A DNA stretch of 64,000 nt from Charina bottae (GCA_023362775.1 JALMGJ010000019.1:4667501-4731500), one strand, 5' to 3'. Positions 1-12,300 are shown, numbered from the stretch's first letter. Numbers and translations: made by a program. Notes: generated from the sequence alone by a model not told the origin.

Positions 1-717
1 TGGGTTCCTTTGAGTCAGCTCTGACCTCTGACAACTGCATAGAAAAATGTCTTCCCTACCAACCATGTCCATGGTGATAATCTGTAGATACTTCAAGGAC
101 ATTCTATGATTTTGTTGATGCTGTCCATCCGCCTTATCTGTGGATTTTACTTCTGCTTCCCTCAGCCTTCCCAATCATATGCTGTTACTACTGTTTAAAT
201 CCCATCTGACCTCATGTGTAAAAGATCTGAATTCTAATCTAGATTGACTGAGTTATGATCGAGTGTTTCCCTCATTTAGCCAAGAAAGCCAACAGTAAAA
301 AAGAATAAAACTATCTTGTTGATATATCAGGACTACATTCCATTGAATACAGTGGAATTTACTTCTCAGTGAATAAGATCACAGTGCTGATTGTACCACT
401 GGGTGCTACCATGCATGGTCATTACCATTTGATTATTGTTAGGGTTGTGTTGAGCTTCAGAGGGACTCCTCATTTTGTGAGTGCTTCAATTAAATTCCTT
501 TTAAAAGTAAAACAGTGCTCTGTTTATAAATGATGGCAGTGTTCCACTAGGATCAGTAACAAGACTTTATGTGCATGTCCAGAAGTCTCTCTTAACAAAA
601 CAGCATGGCCATTGGGGACTCTGTGGCCTCCTGACTCCGCAAGTGGATGTGCTACTTCAAGAGCTTCATGAAGCGAAGTATAGTACTGAGCTAGGTCACA
701 CACAAATTACAATACTG
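1..717. other. Unassigned single-copy DNA
   Basis: No gene, RNA gene or recognisable mobile element is seen. Reading frames are short and have no domain motif. The sequence is AT-rich and CpG-poor, like neutral vertebrate intergenic or intronic DNA. Confidence 0.6.
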
Positions 718-730
718 TAGACTTTTTAAT

Positions 731-1070
731 ACAGGGGCGTGGTGGCTCAGCGGGTAAGACGCCAGGCTTGTCGATTGGAAGATCGCAAGTTTGGAGGTTT
801 GAATCCCTAGTCCCGCGTGACGGAGTGAGCTCCTGCACTAGCCCCAGCTCTTGCTAACCTAGCAATTCGAAAGCATGCAAATGCAAGTAGATTAATAGGT
901 ACCACTTTGGTGGGTAGGTAACAGCATTCCATGCGCGTCAGGCCGGCCACATGACCGTGGAAGCGTCTTCGGACAACGCTGGTTCTTCGGCTAACAAACG
1001 GAGATGAGCACCGGCCCCTAGAGTCGGACACGACTGCACAAATGTGCGGGGGGAACCTTTACCTTTACCT
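731..1070 (+). mobile_element. Sauria-type SINE, full length
   Basis: The head reads like a tRNA: the A-box-like TGGCTCAGCGG lies near 744 and the B-box-like GGTTTGAATCC near 797. The body ends in a BovB-like segment (GTCGGACACGACTG near 1024) and an (ACCTTT)n tail. A perfect 13-bp target duplication, TAGACTTTTTAAT, flanks it at 718-730 and 1071-1083. Known: Sauria SINEs are squamate elements whose 3' end matches the BovB LINE, which is thought to supply the reverse transcriptase. The clean duplication and retained promoter boxes suggest moderate age. It is one of seven copies in the window. Confidence 0.9.
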
Positions 1071-1083
1071 TAGACTTTTTAAT

Positions 1084-3056
1084 GGGCAAGTAAATATGAG
1101 AAATGTCTTCATCAACAAGCTTTGACTTTAAGGTGATAAGAATGAGGTCCATGGTCTATCTGTGGTGTTATATCTTGGAGACTTGTGGATGACAGAAGTA
1201 ACGACAGAGATTTCCTCATGTTGAGCTCTACTTCTGGTTACTATAACATCACTCACGTCCATTGTTGCCATTGTTCTTGGCAACAATATGGAAATGATTT
1301 GGCCTTGCTCTCTTCCAGAATATTTTTCAACTTCTGAGTCAAAGCAAATCTTCATTACGGCCATACTTATCTTCATCACAACTTCTGCATCTACCCTACA
1401 CCTCTAAGATATTGCGAGGGTCTCCTTTCCAAGAATGAATGAGACCTGACCCTGATTAGCTACTGAACTCAGTAGATATTTCCACCTGCTCTAATCAGGT
1501 TGAAGTTATCTGTGGTCAAAAACTGTTTCTGAGCCCATGGGGACATGAATATAGCATCTGTCTACAACACTTCATTCTGGCTTCTGCACACTCTGAAGCA
1601 CACTTTGTAAACCAAATCTGAAGCACTGCACAGCCCTAAATTATATTAATGAATGTCACCTAATCTGTATCCTCCCACCAATCAATTAAAAGCATTCATG
1701 AGAAAGTGATTCTTTTATTGAGAGGGGAATGCTTTGTCTATTTCCCAAGGCCAATGTTAGCCATAACTCTTGAATCTGTTCTTACCCAGCCTTCCCTGTG
1801 GCTGGGTAGAAGCAACCACACAGTAATAGTGGCTGATCAGGTAATCACAGACACATTCCTTAATGACCCTGATTCAGAAAAAGCAGCACTCTAATTATAC
1901 CTTTACCTTTAATTATTAGGCCAATAAATATATAAATAATCCTTGTGCAACTTGGTTTGGGCAGAGCATAGAATTCCAGACTTCAATACCTTAGTCCATT
2001 ATCTTATTTCTGAGATTTGGGGTATCTTTTGTTCTATATCTATTTAAAATTAGAGGCTAAGTGGAAATTACGCGACACATGAGAGTCACTGATAGGATCA
2101 GCAAGCTTCAGATAACAGAACTTTGTTCCTAACAAAGAGTAAAAAAAAAATCAACGTTTTATTGTCCCAAATCCCAGCTAGGTCCAAAAGAAGCCTGTAT
2201 TCTCTGCCGCTGTGCCTTTAAACAGAACCTGAATCTTTGGAAATCAACAGGAACAGCTCCCTGCATTGGAACTAGAATGATCACCAGCTGATGTCTTCCA
2301 AATAAGCTGTCCTTAAAGACAAAGAAACAGGGTCTAGTAGAAACATTGTCAATCTTGGCAGCAGCCTGGCATCACACCTCAAACATGCCATTCATTCCTC
2401 ACGCCTTGGAATATGTCCCATCCATTCTTGGATCTTTGCCGAAATGCCAGCCTTGTTCTCTTCACGCCAGATTCCTTTCCCTGTCTGCTTCCTGCATTCC
2501 TACTGTTCTCCTTGCAATCTGTCAGCTTTGACTATTCCCAGTTGCACCCTAATTACAGCTGTTTCACTCCATTTGATCCTTTCCAACTATATCCTTGCTT
2601 GTATCTTAGTCTAGCCATCCTATGGCTTAGCTCTTCAGCTAACCTGACTCTGGTTCCAATCTTACTTATCCCACACTTTTCCTTAAACTCGGCTCACTAA
2701 TACTAATACTGATAGTCACTCTGAATTTTAATCCACCTTCAATATCACAACAGAATCAGGTGAAAAAATGCACAATACACTATAAGAGAAAGGAGACCTG
2801 GATGATTATAGGCTTCTGATATTCATAATCAATACTCCTCCCAGAGTCCTTTATGTTCGGTTGGTCCACTTTGTACTTTTCAAAAATTGAAGTGAATAAT
2901 ACCATCAGTATGGGTGATCTATGTTCCACTGTCACTCAGAAATAAGAACTCCAAGGATCCTAGAAACAGTAGAACTGTTCTATGATATTAGTCTCCTTTC
3001 CAACGTTTGTTAATTTTTGTAGACGCCTAATGACTCCTCACAACTTAAAAGGCAAC
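1084..3056. other. Unassigned single-copy DNA
   Basis: Short open frames occur (for example 1706-1894 and 2346-2700) but none has a recognisable motif, splice context or codon signature. I see no mobile element here. Confidence 0.55.
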
Positions 3057-3109
3057 TTCATTCATTCATTCATTCATTCATTCATTCATTCATTCATTCA
3101 TTCATTCAT
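3057..3109. repeat. (TTCA)n microsatellite
   Basis: About thirteen uninterrupted tetranucleotide units. The same motif recurs at 6237, 19538 and 60335, where it abuts mobile elements. No element is visible beside this one. Confidence 0.95.
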
Positions 3110-4915
3110 GTATGTTTTCAATAGTGCCTGACACTGTGGAAATCAAATACATTTTGGCTGCCACACACTGATCTCCTGGACAGGTCTGTCAATCATACTT
3201 AACCCTACGTAGGGTTTAGCAATGCAGCCAGATGTTCCACTGAAATCATGAGACCGTAGTCACACCTCTTGTTTTTTTAATCCTACCATGATTGGAATGT
3301 GACTTTTCAAAAGGTGAAAGCAAACAGTATTTTCTGAAGTGAGCAGAATTCTTGATCCATGCTCAAAGTTCCTCTGGCTGAACAATGCGCTGGTTTGGTT
3401 TTTCAAATCAATAACATGATTCTTCATATTTGTTCATTTTGTCTCTGGATGAAGCTTTTATGGGGCATTCAACCTTGCAAGATTCACAGAATTTGACAGG
3501 AGCTGTAGACATCATGAGCTCCCATTTGGAACTTTCCCATGGTTTTCCACTGCTTCTTCTGACTTCTTCCTGTAGAAAATCTGTGAAGGTGTAGAAAACA
3601 GAAGAGCTGTCATAATGTATTTTGACTGGTTGGGCTGGGATTCATAAGACTGAAAGCAAAGGATCTTCTGGGTTTTATTCTTCTCAAAGTTAGCAGATGA
3701 ACAGAAGCATGTGAGATGTTTTTTTTTTCCTGACAAAGGGTAGTGTTTCATCTTACAGAGATACAACAGCATGCTCCTTAAAGGGAAAAAAACAATTCAC
3801 ATATGGTTAATATTTCCTGGCTAGAGTGATACTAAAGGGTTAGGATTAAAAGTTTTAGGATGGTCAGTTTTTGAACAGGTCGGATTTTCTCATTTTTTAA
3901 AAAACGTCTGCAATGTATTTTATAGGGCATTGCTTCATGCTTCAAAAAATGCACTAAGAATATAAATATTAGATTCCTGCCCTGGTAAATCAAATCTGTG
4001 CATGAATAAACATGTCACAAGGAGAGGGGGGGTGTCATTCCTGTACAGCCCAAAACCCATGTCTTAAATCATTCGCTTTAGTTTTTTTCTATCTTTTTCT
4101 TCTAGACTATTATGTTTCTCAGTTATTTAATTTCCAGTCAGTTGCTGCTTTGTCAAGTCTCTCACTCTAGCCTCTGTGAGCAATATACTTTCTATTCCCT
4201 TTAGCAGGCCTTTTTACCAGCGATACAATAAAGTGCAATGTTAATGTTGTATGGCATCCAAACAATCTTTCCCTCTGCCCCATTTGACCAGTACAGACAA
4301 TTAATTTTAGGGGATGCACTGCTACTACAGAATGTCTTAATGCTTAACACTATGGAACAGAAGGTAGTTTACAGTTTACTGGTGGGATCCTGGCCAATTC
4401 TGCATGAATTTGCTGGGATTTTTGCAAAGGTAGGTTACTTATTAGACCTCAGTTAATCCATTCCTATGTCCAGGCACTGTGTTGTTGTTTTAAAATTATG
4501 TTAATCTCTGACACTTTTTTTTCATAGCATGTTTTTTCATTGCAACAGAATTCTTATATTAGCATTAGCAAAGGATTAATTATGATTATGTTACAAGTGG
4601 GAATGGGAAAAAAAATCCTTGGAGCAAAACACAAAAGATACAGAAGGGCCCAGCAAATGAACAGCTCCTGGGAAGTTAATAGATGCAACTATTACAGTGA
4701 CAAATATTGACATACATTCTCAGTCATGGCAAATATGACTATGGAGGAAGGCCAATTATTTCTCAGAGAGAACTGGAATGAAATAACAAATATTAGCATA
4801 TCAGAAATAAGTTGTAGAAACAAAACTGCACGTTAATAAAATCTGTGAACATCTGGAAAAAAAACTATTGTACGTAAATTAGGTGATTTGTTTCTCTTGG
4901 CTAGAAACACCTAGC
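3110..4915. other. Unassigned single-copy DNA
   Basis: AT-rich sequence with no supported gene. The frames at 3512-3772 (minus) and 4238-4456 (plus) show no domain and are treated as chance. Confidence 0.55.
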
Positions 4916-4916
4916 C

Positions 4917-5145
4917 AATATTGGCTTATCTTGAAAAACTGAAGCAGGATCAGACTTGGTTAAAACAAGTCAAGGGGGCAAACAGGAAATTCCATGGCTA
5001 TGGACTAGATTTGAAGGTTAAAAAAGTATCCTGGAAAAAGGTAATAGTAAATCACTTCCATACTACTGCTAAGAAAGCTACATGGATGTTTCACCTGGAA
5101 GTCACCTGGAGCCAACCTCAACTAAAGCTAGACTTTGCCAGTTTT
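4917..5145 (+). mobile_element. Decayed 5S-like SINE
   Basis: The first 45 bases resemble the internal control region of 5S rRNA (a form of 'gaagctaagcagggtcagccctggttag'-like text, here degenerate around 4938-4965). The 3' part, near 5055-5135, resembles the 'aagtcaccaggagtc' tail seen in several amniote 5S/tRNA-tailed SINEs. It is strongly diverged and no duplication is visible. It might instead be another tRNA-like SINE. Confidence 0.35.
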
Positions 5146-5207
5146 TGATGGGGTTTCTTGGTTGGTTATTCTGCATTTGTTCTATAATTAGTATATATAT
5201 CATAGAC

Positions 5208-5293
5208 ATGGACTGAAGAAGCTTCTTGGATAAGGAGCGAAACGTTTCCACTGAGAAAATAGAAATCCACTTGACAAGATTCAAGCTACAGAC
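5208..5293 (+). mobile_element. Penelope-like terminal fragment, 86 bp (family A)
   Basis: This very short insertion has a perfect 15-bp target duplication, ATATATATCATAGAC (5193-5207 and 5294-5308). It holds the family A core: CTGAAGA at 5213-5219, a hairpin formed by GCTTCTT and AAGGAGC, then GAAAC at 5249-5253 followed by GTTT. The same text occurs in the family A copies at 10.2, 52.2 and 53.0 kb. The core has the order of hammerhead ribozyme conserved boxes, which are known in Penelope-like elements. The copy carries no coding sequence, so a bare ribozyme-bearing piece was inserted. Confidence 0.75.
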
Positions 5294-5423
5294 ATATATA
5301 TCATAGACTTTGTCCAACATAAGGCATCATATATTACATTCTGAAAATTTAGAATCTGGAAGACCTAGAATTATTTGTCTCCCAAAACTGCAGTATTGTT
5401 GCTAGCTAACTTCATAATATGAG

Positions 5424-6180
5424 ATGGAAATTGCTTTGGTCTCATTGTTGGATAACTTTGTCAGGATATGGTTGGGATGGAGTCTACCTGTTCTGGACCT
5501 ATGGGACTTCACAGTAACCTTTGATACTGTTGACTATGGTATTCTTCTGTTCCACCTGAAAAGGCTGAATATTGGTGGCAGAATTTTTGTAGTGGCCCTC
5601 CCTTTCCTTAGCAAGCAGTTCTGGTTGGTGTTTGTGGAAGAGGAGAGGTTGGCTAAGCGGCCACTCACTTCTGGAGTACTTCAGGGCTTGGTCCTTCCCG
5701 CCACTGTTTAACATCTACATGAAGCCATTAGTAGAGGTCACATGCCAATTTGGGCTGCAGTATCATCAATATGCTGATGATATCCAGCTGTTTATTGCCT
5801 GGTTGGTTTGTGCTGGTGATGTTAATGTTGTATTGTATGTTGAATGTCTTGTCCTGGAGTATGGAGGCTGTGCGGGACTGGATAAGACAAAACAGGCTGA
5901 AGTGAATCCAAGCAAGATACATGCTTGTTCATCAAGGGTCTCCATAAACTCTGGTGTGGGGTCTCCAGGGCGAAGCACCATACCTGAGGGGGCAGTTTGT
6001 GACTCACAGCTACTTTGGGATGAACATGAGCATGGAAGCCATAACCAGAAGGGCCTTTGGCTGATGTATCCAATATCACCCTACCTGGAGCACAAGTCTC
6101 TTGCAATGGTAACTCATTGGTACTCATCTGGAATACTGCAGTGCAGCAAGAGACTACCTGGAAACTGCAATTGATACAAA
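5424..6180 (+). pseudogene. Decayed L2-clade LINE reverse transcriptase
   Basis: Translated pieces match the RT palm of the better L2 copy at 56.7-58.8 kb: an FDTVDYGIL-like block A near 5520, LFNIYMKPL near 5707, and a complete YADD box near 5771. The match changes frame near 5690, and further stops follow after 6000. The copy lacks both ends of the element. It is much more diverged than the copies at 9, 15, 36 and 58 kb, so it is an old relic. Confidence 0.8.
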
Positions 6181-6236
6181 TGTGGCAACCCAAAGGTTAA
6201 TCAACACTGGTCACCAAGAGCATATGATACTTAATA

Positions 6237-6430
6237 ATTCATTCATTCATTCATTCATTCATTCATTCATTCATTCATTCATTCATTCATTCATTCATTC
6301 ATTATAGCCATCCATCTAAAACCAGTGACTCTGGGCAGCAAACGGTCATAAAAAACAGTCAAACAATTAAAACAGTACAAAAGAAATTAAATAAAAATAG
6401 CAGCCAAGAGAGATTACAATCTGTCGGTGT
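6237..6430. repeat. (ATTC)n microsatellite joined to a LINE-like 3' end
   Basis: About seventeen ATTC units run to 6303. They are followed by 'tagccatccatctaaaaccagtgactctgggcagc', read across 6304-6340. This resembles the reverse complement of an L2-type 3' end, so the microsatellite looks like a minus-strand LINE tail. Similar junctions occur at 12690, 19578 and 41930. Confidence 0.65.
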
Positions 6431-7679
6431 GTTAATGTATTAATGTATTTATTGTGGATGTTTTAATTGTAACAGTATTGTGACATTTAATCACATTGTG
6501 AATGTCTTAGTTGGTGTTTCTGGCTACCTTTCATTGATTTGGCAGTATACAAATGCAATAAGTAAATAAACAAACAAACCATTTGTCATTACTATGCATA
6601 GATCGTGTCTGCTGTAAACTAGTATAAATGATTTCCATAACCTTAATGCTAAATAATTAATTATTCACCTGATGATAATGTTCTGGATATAGTTCCAGAG
6701 AAGACCCAACATCTCATATTTAAGTGGAATAAACTTTTTTTAAAAAAAATCCATTCTGAATGCCATTCCTTGTAACAACAGAATCACCCCGAACTGCAAC
6801 TATGATTTCTCCAGAACCAGACTACTTTTACATTTTCAAAGTACATGAGTATAGTGAAGGAGCCAGATCATGTCAGCAAGCCCCATTTCCAATTTATTAT
6901 TCACTACCTAGGCTGTTGGGGCGAAAGGATGTAACTCTTTGATACTGAATATGCTTCCCATTCCAAAGAAGCTCAGAGTTTGTTCAACTCCTACCTGAAA
7001 TTCTGGAGACCTGCTGTCAATTTAAATAATTTAATTTTAGGGGGAGGGGATTGTTTTTTCCGTTTTTGTCCTGACCCAAGAAATTCTGGGCTTCCCTAAC
7101 CTAGAGGTGTTCTAACACAGTCAAAATAGCCATCTGTCAAAGTTGCTTTAATTTGTGTTCCTGCACTGATCAGTAAATAGCCCTTCAAGTTCTAGCATTT
7201 TATGATAATCCAGTTCTGATATTATCTAGATGGACCAATGGCAATTTCCTTTGTATGGTTTCTCTCTTCAGGACAACCTTATATTCACAGGGTCAGAGAG
7301 TCTTCAAAAACACTGAAAGGTACAGAAGCATATAATGATCCTTGATTCTTGCAGGGACTCTGCATTTCATAACTTGGTTTTAAAACGAGGTCCCCAAATG
7401 ACTAAAATAGGAATTCAAGGTACTGCAGTGACAATGGTCTTTTGAAGAATTGGGTATGCATTATGGAATGATGGTTGCCAGCCAGGTTGCATAGGTTGGG
7501 GACTAGGAGAAACCAGCCCTTGCAGTCAGTGCAATGCATTATACTTAATATACGGCTTCTTACTTGTTGAGATGAAGTATTCCATAGAATACTTCCCAGT
7601 GAAAGGAAGATAAAGTACTGTATGCACCGAATTTGGTTTTCTAGCTCCATTAAGGTTACTCAGTTGAGAAGGCGTTTTC
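6431..7679. other. Unassigned single-copy DNA
   Basis: No gene or recognisable element. Small open frames are unsupported. Confidence 0.5.
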
Positions 7680-8010
7680 TCTTGACATAAACCCTCTGCA
7701 CATTTTCTAATAAACAGTTCTGCTGTGTGTAATAGAGACGGTAGGCGCCAATTTATTTTCTAAGCGACTGAAGCCATTATAGAATGAAAGCGTTTTAGAC
7801 TATATCTGGAAGGAACTGCATTTACATGCTTTCATTTCTAGAATGGGTTTCTCACTTTGAAATGGAAACAGTTTCCTAACTTAAAGTAGGTAATTACACA
7901 CTCCATTAAACAAGTAATTAACAGATTACAATTTAGAGAAGGGGAAAAAAAAACCTTTAGAAATGAGCAATTCAAATGCCGAGCGAGCATCGAACTGTTA
8001 TAATTAGCAT
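7680..8010. other. Possible conserved non-coding element
   Basis: This block is AT-rich but keeps several CpGs (gcgcc, agcgac, gccgagcgagcatcg) in an otherwise CpG-poor area. It carries repeated TAATTA/AATTAG-type homeodomain-like words near 7890-8010. It is free of repeats and coding signs. That profile is common in vertebrate developmental enhancers, but conservation cannot be judged from one sequence. Confidence 0.25.
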
Positions 8011-9007
8011 AATACTTTTTGAAATGGATTAACAGCTACACAATAAAAATGAAGAAAACCAGACTCTTTCTCTACAAAGATCATATTCAACATAACCATT
8101 TTCTGAGGGGAACAAACTATTGTCTTGTATTTTTAAAAATAAAATGTAACAACAACAAACAAACAAACAAACAAACCAAAAAACCCAGGAACTTAATGTG
8201 AACAACTTGCTAATAGATAAACATTGCTGGAGAAAGATGGAGTTACGTATTCTACAGTGAATGATAATAACCTGATGGAAGTGGTGAAGTATCTCACAGT
8301 TAGTGGCACTAATGTGCCTGTGGGCATGGAAAGGAGAGTGTCAAGTTTCAACTGCTTGAACTCTTATAACAGAAGTCATTTAATTTTGAAGAAAAAATTA
8401 AAACATTGGAGGGGTTTAACCTGAAATAATTGATCTATGGAACCTTGAGCTACACATGTAAATTCACCGCCTGATCAGTTGACTTCTGCCTATGCATATG
8501 AGATAACTATCTCATACTTGCGGATAGTTTCCTCTGTCATTTATTAATTGTCCAAGGTGCCCAAAAGTAAAAGACTATATGTATGATGCAGTCTGAGTGT
8601 CTGTGTGCATAAATGAACATAAAATGCAAGTTAAACACCATTTAAAGCATAAACATTTAAAGCATATGCATTAAGTAAGATAGAATGAAATGACTCTCAA
8701 GTTAAATGCTGCTATGGTCATAAATCAATTTAAAAGCCTGGTGTATGTTCCAATAAAATGACTTTGCTTTCCTGCATAAGGACAACAGGTAGTTGATAGA
8801 AAGTAAACCTGACCTTCGGGATAAAGTGTTTCAGAGTCTGGGAATTACCCTTAAGAAGCTATCTCTCATTTTACTACAGACAGTGACTTCAGTGGTGGTT
8901 ATGTTGGAAAGAGGACTCCATTCCAGTCAGGCACATATGATTCAATTGATTGAAGAAGGCTTCCTTATGATCCTATTCCTTCTGATAAGTTTAGGTAAAT
9001 TCATAGC
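8011..9007. other. Unassigned single-copy DNA
   Basis: Nothing recognisable except a short (CAAA)n run near 8155-8176. Open frames here are short and carry no motif. Confidence 0.5.
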
Positions 9008-9875
9008 CAGTAGGGAACCTGGGGGTTCTCCTGGACTCACGACTCCTGCTCGAAGAGCAGGGGGCAGTTGTGGCCAGTAGGGCCTTTGCACAGCTTCGGG
9101 TTGTGCGCCAGCTACGCCCATTCCTGGGTCGAGATGCCCTCTGAACAGTCACTCATGCCCTTGTCATCTCCCATATAGACTATTGCAATGCACTCTACAT
9201 GGGGCTACACTTGAAGAGTATCCGGAAGCTTCAGATGGTCCAGAATGTGGCCGCACAGAAAGTTATTGGTGCCATAAAATCGGCACACGTGACACCAGTG
9301 CTGTGCGAGCTGCATTGGGTACCAGTTTGCTTCCGGGTCCAATTCAAGGTGTTGGTTATCACATTTAAAGCCCTACATAGCATGGGGCCAGGTTACCTGA
9401 GGGACCGTCTCAACCCCATAAGATCGACCCACCCCACCCGGTCGTGCAGAGAGGGCATGCTATGGACCCCATTGACAAGGCAATTTCATCTAGTGGGGTC
9501 CAGGAGGTGGGCCTTCTCTGCAGTGGTGCCCGCCCTTTGGAACCTCTGCCCCCAGAGGTGAGGCAGGCTCCCTTACTCCCGGCCTTCCGGAAAAATTTAA
9601 AGACCTGTTTCTGCCTCCTTGCTTGGGATGGGAAAGGTAACAGCTCCTCCTGGGGGTGGCTAGCACTGTAGTATCCTCCCTACTATATGACATCATATTG
9701 CCACATGGATTTTATATTTATTTTTATATTTATTTAATTGTATTATTATAACTGATTTTATATTGTATGTTTTTAATTGTTGATTTTATTGATTTTGTTG
9801 TAAACTGCCCAGAGTCCCCCATCGGGGGAGATGGGTGGTGATAGAAATTTGAACAATCAATCAATCAATCAATAA
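9008..9875 (+). mobile_element. L2-clade LINE, 5'-truncated 3' end
   Basis: It starts inside the C-terminal half of the L2 ORF2 (LGVLLDS-like text near 9015) and runs through the DYCNALYMGL, LHWVPVCFRVQFKVL and AFSAVVPALWN blocks. It ends in the 3' UTR signature 'gtaaactgcccagagtcccccatcgg', at 9800-9826. Frameshifts break the reading frame. The tail is (CAAT)4 followed by AATAAAA. The 5' truncation is typical of LINE retrotransposition. Confidence 0.9.
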
Positions 9876-10101
9876 AATCTACTGACGTCATTTCTATTCC
9901 AACTCTGATCAGCCACATAGAAGTGGCTGAAGAGATACCTATTTCAATGAAGTTATGATAAATTCTGATTTGAACTAAAATGTAACCAGATGGGAAAGAA
10001 ATCACTCGCATATCACCCTTTGGAAAAGAAAAAAAAAATGATAATGGTGACAAAGGAAAGGGGATATATGCATATAGTAAAAGCAATTATACAGTTAATC
10101 T

Positions 10102-10546
10102 AAAGAACAATGAAACAGCACAATATACCCAAATCAAGGAACTGTTAACTCAGTCAATCAACCAAACAGCAAACAACAGCCCAATGAAGGAACTACCAAG
10201 GAGAGACTGTAGCTTGAATCATGTCAACTGGATTTCTATTTTCTCAGTGGAAACGTTTCGCTCCTTATCCAAGGATTATCCAAGGAGCGAAACGTTTCCA
10301 CTGAGAAAATAGAAATCCAGTTGACATGATTCAAGCTACAGACAATTCCACCTGGATGACTGAGAACCTTCATAGACATATTACCAAGGAGAGAACAACT
10401 CCCCCACCAACACAAGCAGGACAAGCCATGGGATATAAACAGAGAGCAAGTCCCACTCCCTTTTTGCACTGAAGATGTTGCCTAGCCTGGCAATGAAACA
10501 TCTGCAAGAAAACAACAAGGCTCAGAGAGCACCAAGGACTCCACAG
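10102..10546 (+). mobile_element. Penelope-like 3' region (family B), interrupted
   Basis: It contains the last codons and non-coding 3' region of the family B element seen more completely at 41.0-41.7 kb. It holds the CTGAAGA core (10469-10475), a GTTGCC/GGCAAT hairpin and GAAAC (10495-10499). The sequence is split at 10206/10382 by a second Penelope insertion. Its own target duplication is not clear. Nesting shows that family A was active after this copy landed. Confidence 0.8.
10207..10381. mobile_element. Penelope-like inverted-pair insertion (family A) nested in family B
   Basis: A perfect 13-bp duplication of the host element, TACCAAGGAGAGA (10194-10206 and 10382-10394), brackets 175 bp. 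The insert is a near-palindrome. A minus-strand copy of the family A terminal repeat (from 10208) meets a plus-strand copy (to 10340) with arms of about 58 bp. The plus copy then continues to the usual 'ccttcatagac' end. Known: Penelope-like insertions often carry inverted partial terminal repeats. The loop side of the hairpin core is rearranged ('ggattatccaagg'). Confidence 0.85.
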
Positions 10547-11834
10547 TCCTATACAAGTATGACGTGATTTGGAACTGCCTCCTTCCAAGATGTTTTTCAA
10601 CTTCATACTGTAGCCTGCAGCCCATGTACTTCAAGGCAGTCTTCCATCCAGTTACAAACCAGGTGTGACCGTGCTTAGCTTTTTAGCACAAACAAGGTCT
10701 GCTGGGTGTTGCCACCTGCTGTGGAAATTATATAATAATTATCTTTTTATGCTGGCCTGGAATTAAAACTGGATCTGGTAAGGCTGAGTATAATTGTTTC
10801 AAAACAACTTTGTTTCTTTTAAAAATGGAATCTCTCCAAAAAGATAAGATATAGTGCACATGTAGAGATATGCAGTGACGTTAATTACCCTTACTTAAAT
10901 ATGAGTGTTTTATACGTATAACACCCATCCAGCTCAGGAACAAGTTCAGTGTCAGATTTTAATTCAGAGGGAAGAAGGGGAAGGAGGAGAAGGAATAGAT
11001 CAAAGGCTTTCTTGCCATTTCAGTGATTTGTGTATCCCAACCCCATTAATTTAGCGCTATTAGAGGCATCTCTGATGAGCATTGCCATCAGCTTCTGCAT
11101 CTTTTTCACATTCATCAAGAGAAGATGTGTTGAAAACAGCTGTACGGATATTTGTAAGTATCGGCCAGCTTGATGTGCATGTCTCCTAGGATCTGCAGAA
11201 GGGGGAAATGCAGCAGAGGAGGGGAGAGAGAAATCAGGATATGTTAACACATTTCTGAGATGGTAGATATGCTTGTTAGCAATCTCGATAATGACCCTGA
11301 CAGCTTTCACTATGGTCCTTTCTTCCTTTAATTTCTTTAAATATTTTCCCTTGAAAGAAATGCATTGAGTTACATTATAATTAACTCAGCTGCCAACAGA
11401 TATTATATGATATGAGAGGCTCACCAGTCTAAGGCAATCGAAGAGTGGTGTCATCATTGTCCTTGTTTAATGAGTTCAAGGCAAAGGCAACGCTAATTAC
11501 AGTTATTGTCCAGAAACTGCTTTATGCCTATAAGAATAAGCTGTGTCATACACCAGTCTTTCCCCATTGCTTACAGCCTTCCATGTTAAGGAGGAAGAAA
11601 AGCAATCTCCTTGGAAAGGGTACACTATTGAACATTTTCTCAGGTAAGCACATTTCCCCGAGTGCTTTTGACAAAAATTGCAGTGGACATCTGCAAAATG
11701 GCAAACCAAGGATGCAATTAGCTATGTCTAAGCACCTGATTCCTGAACTAACATTCTGGCTGCATCTTTGTCATATCTCAGAGAAAAGTAGAAAAAGAGG
11801 CTTATAAGTAAAAGTAAAAGAAAGGACATCATTG
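10547..11834. other. Unassigned DNA with one possible conserved block
   Basis: No gene is supported. Around 11020-11310 there is a CpG-containing, repeat-free block that is open in one minus-strand frame (96 codons). It has no motif I recognise and no clear splice context. I treat it as non-coding, possibly conserved. Confidence 0.4.
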
Positions 11835-11913
11835 TGGAGGGAGGGAGGGAGGGAGAGGGAGAGGGAGAGGGAGAGGGAGAGGGAGAGGGAGAGGGAGAGG
11901 GAGAGGGAGAGGG
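11835..11913. repeat. (GGGA)n(GGGAGA)n microsatellite
   Basis: A purine-only tract on the plus strand. It creates artificial Ser-Pro and Ser-Leu open frames on the minus strand, which are not genes. Confidence 0.95.
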
Positions 11914-11966
11914 AAAGCGGTAGTGCATGTACCCTTCCAATCATTTTACAGCTATTTGGCCACAGT

Positions 11967-12300
11967 AAAAGGTAAAGGTAAAGGTTCCCCCCGCACACTT
12001 GTGCAGTCGTGTCCGACTCTAGGGGCTGGTGCTCATCTCCGTTTGTTAGCCGAAGAGCCAGCATTGTCCGAAGACGCTTCCACGGTCATGTGGTCGCATG
12101 ACACGCACGGAACACTGTTACCTACCCACCGAAGTGGTACCTATTAATCTACTTGCATTTGCATGCTTTCGAATTGCTAGGTTGGCAAGAGCTGGAGCTA
12201 GTGTGGGAGCTCACTCTGCACGCAGGGCTAGGGATTCAAACCTCCAAACTTGCAATCTTCCGATCGACAAGCCTGGCGTCTTACCCGCTGAGCCAACATG
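11967..12300 (-). mobile_element. Sauria-type SINE, full length
   Basis: Reverse orientation: the AAAGGTAAAGG tail is on the left, and the tRNA-like head ends at the 'ttacccgctgagcca' A box near 12290. A perfect 10-bp target duplication, TGGCCACAGT, lies at 11957-11966 and 12301-12310. It is similar in sequence to the copies at 27.7, 32.7, 50.7 and 62.9 kb. Confidence 0.9.

Noticed and set aside
731..1070. tRNA gene (A and B box text at the head of several repeats)
   Set aside because: The same head recurs in seven copies followed by a BovB-like body and flanked by target duplications, so these are SINEs, not tRNA genes.
11835..12064. Ser/Pro and Ser/Leu repeat proteins on the minus strand
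   Set aside because: They are translations of the (GGGAGA)n microsatellite and run into a SINE.
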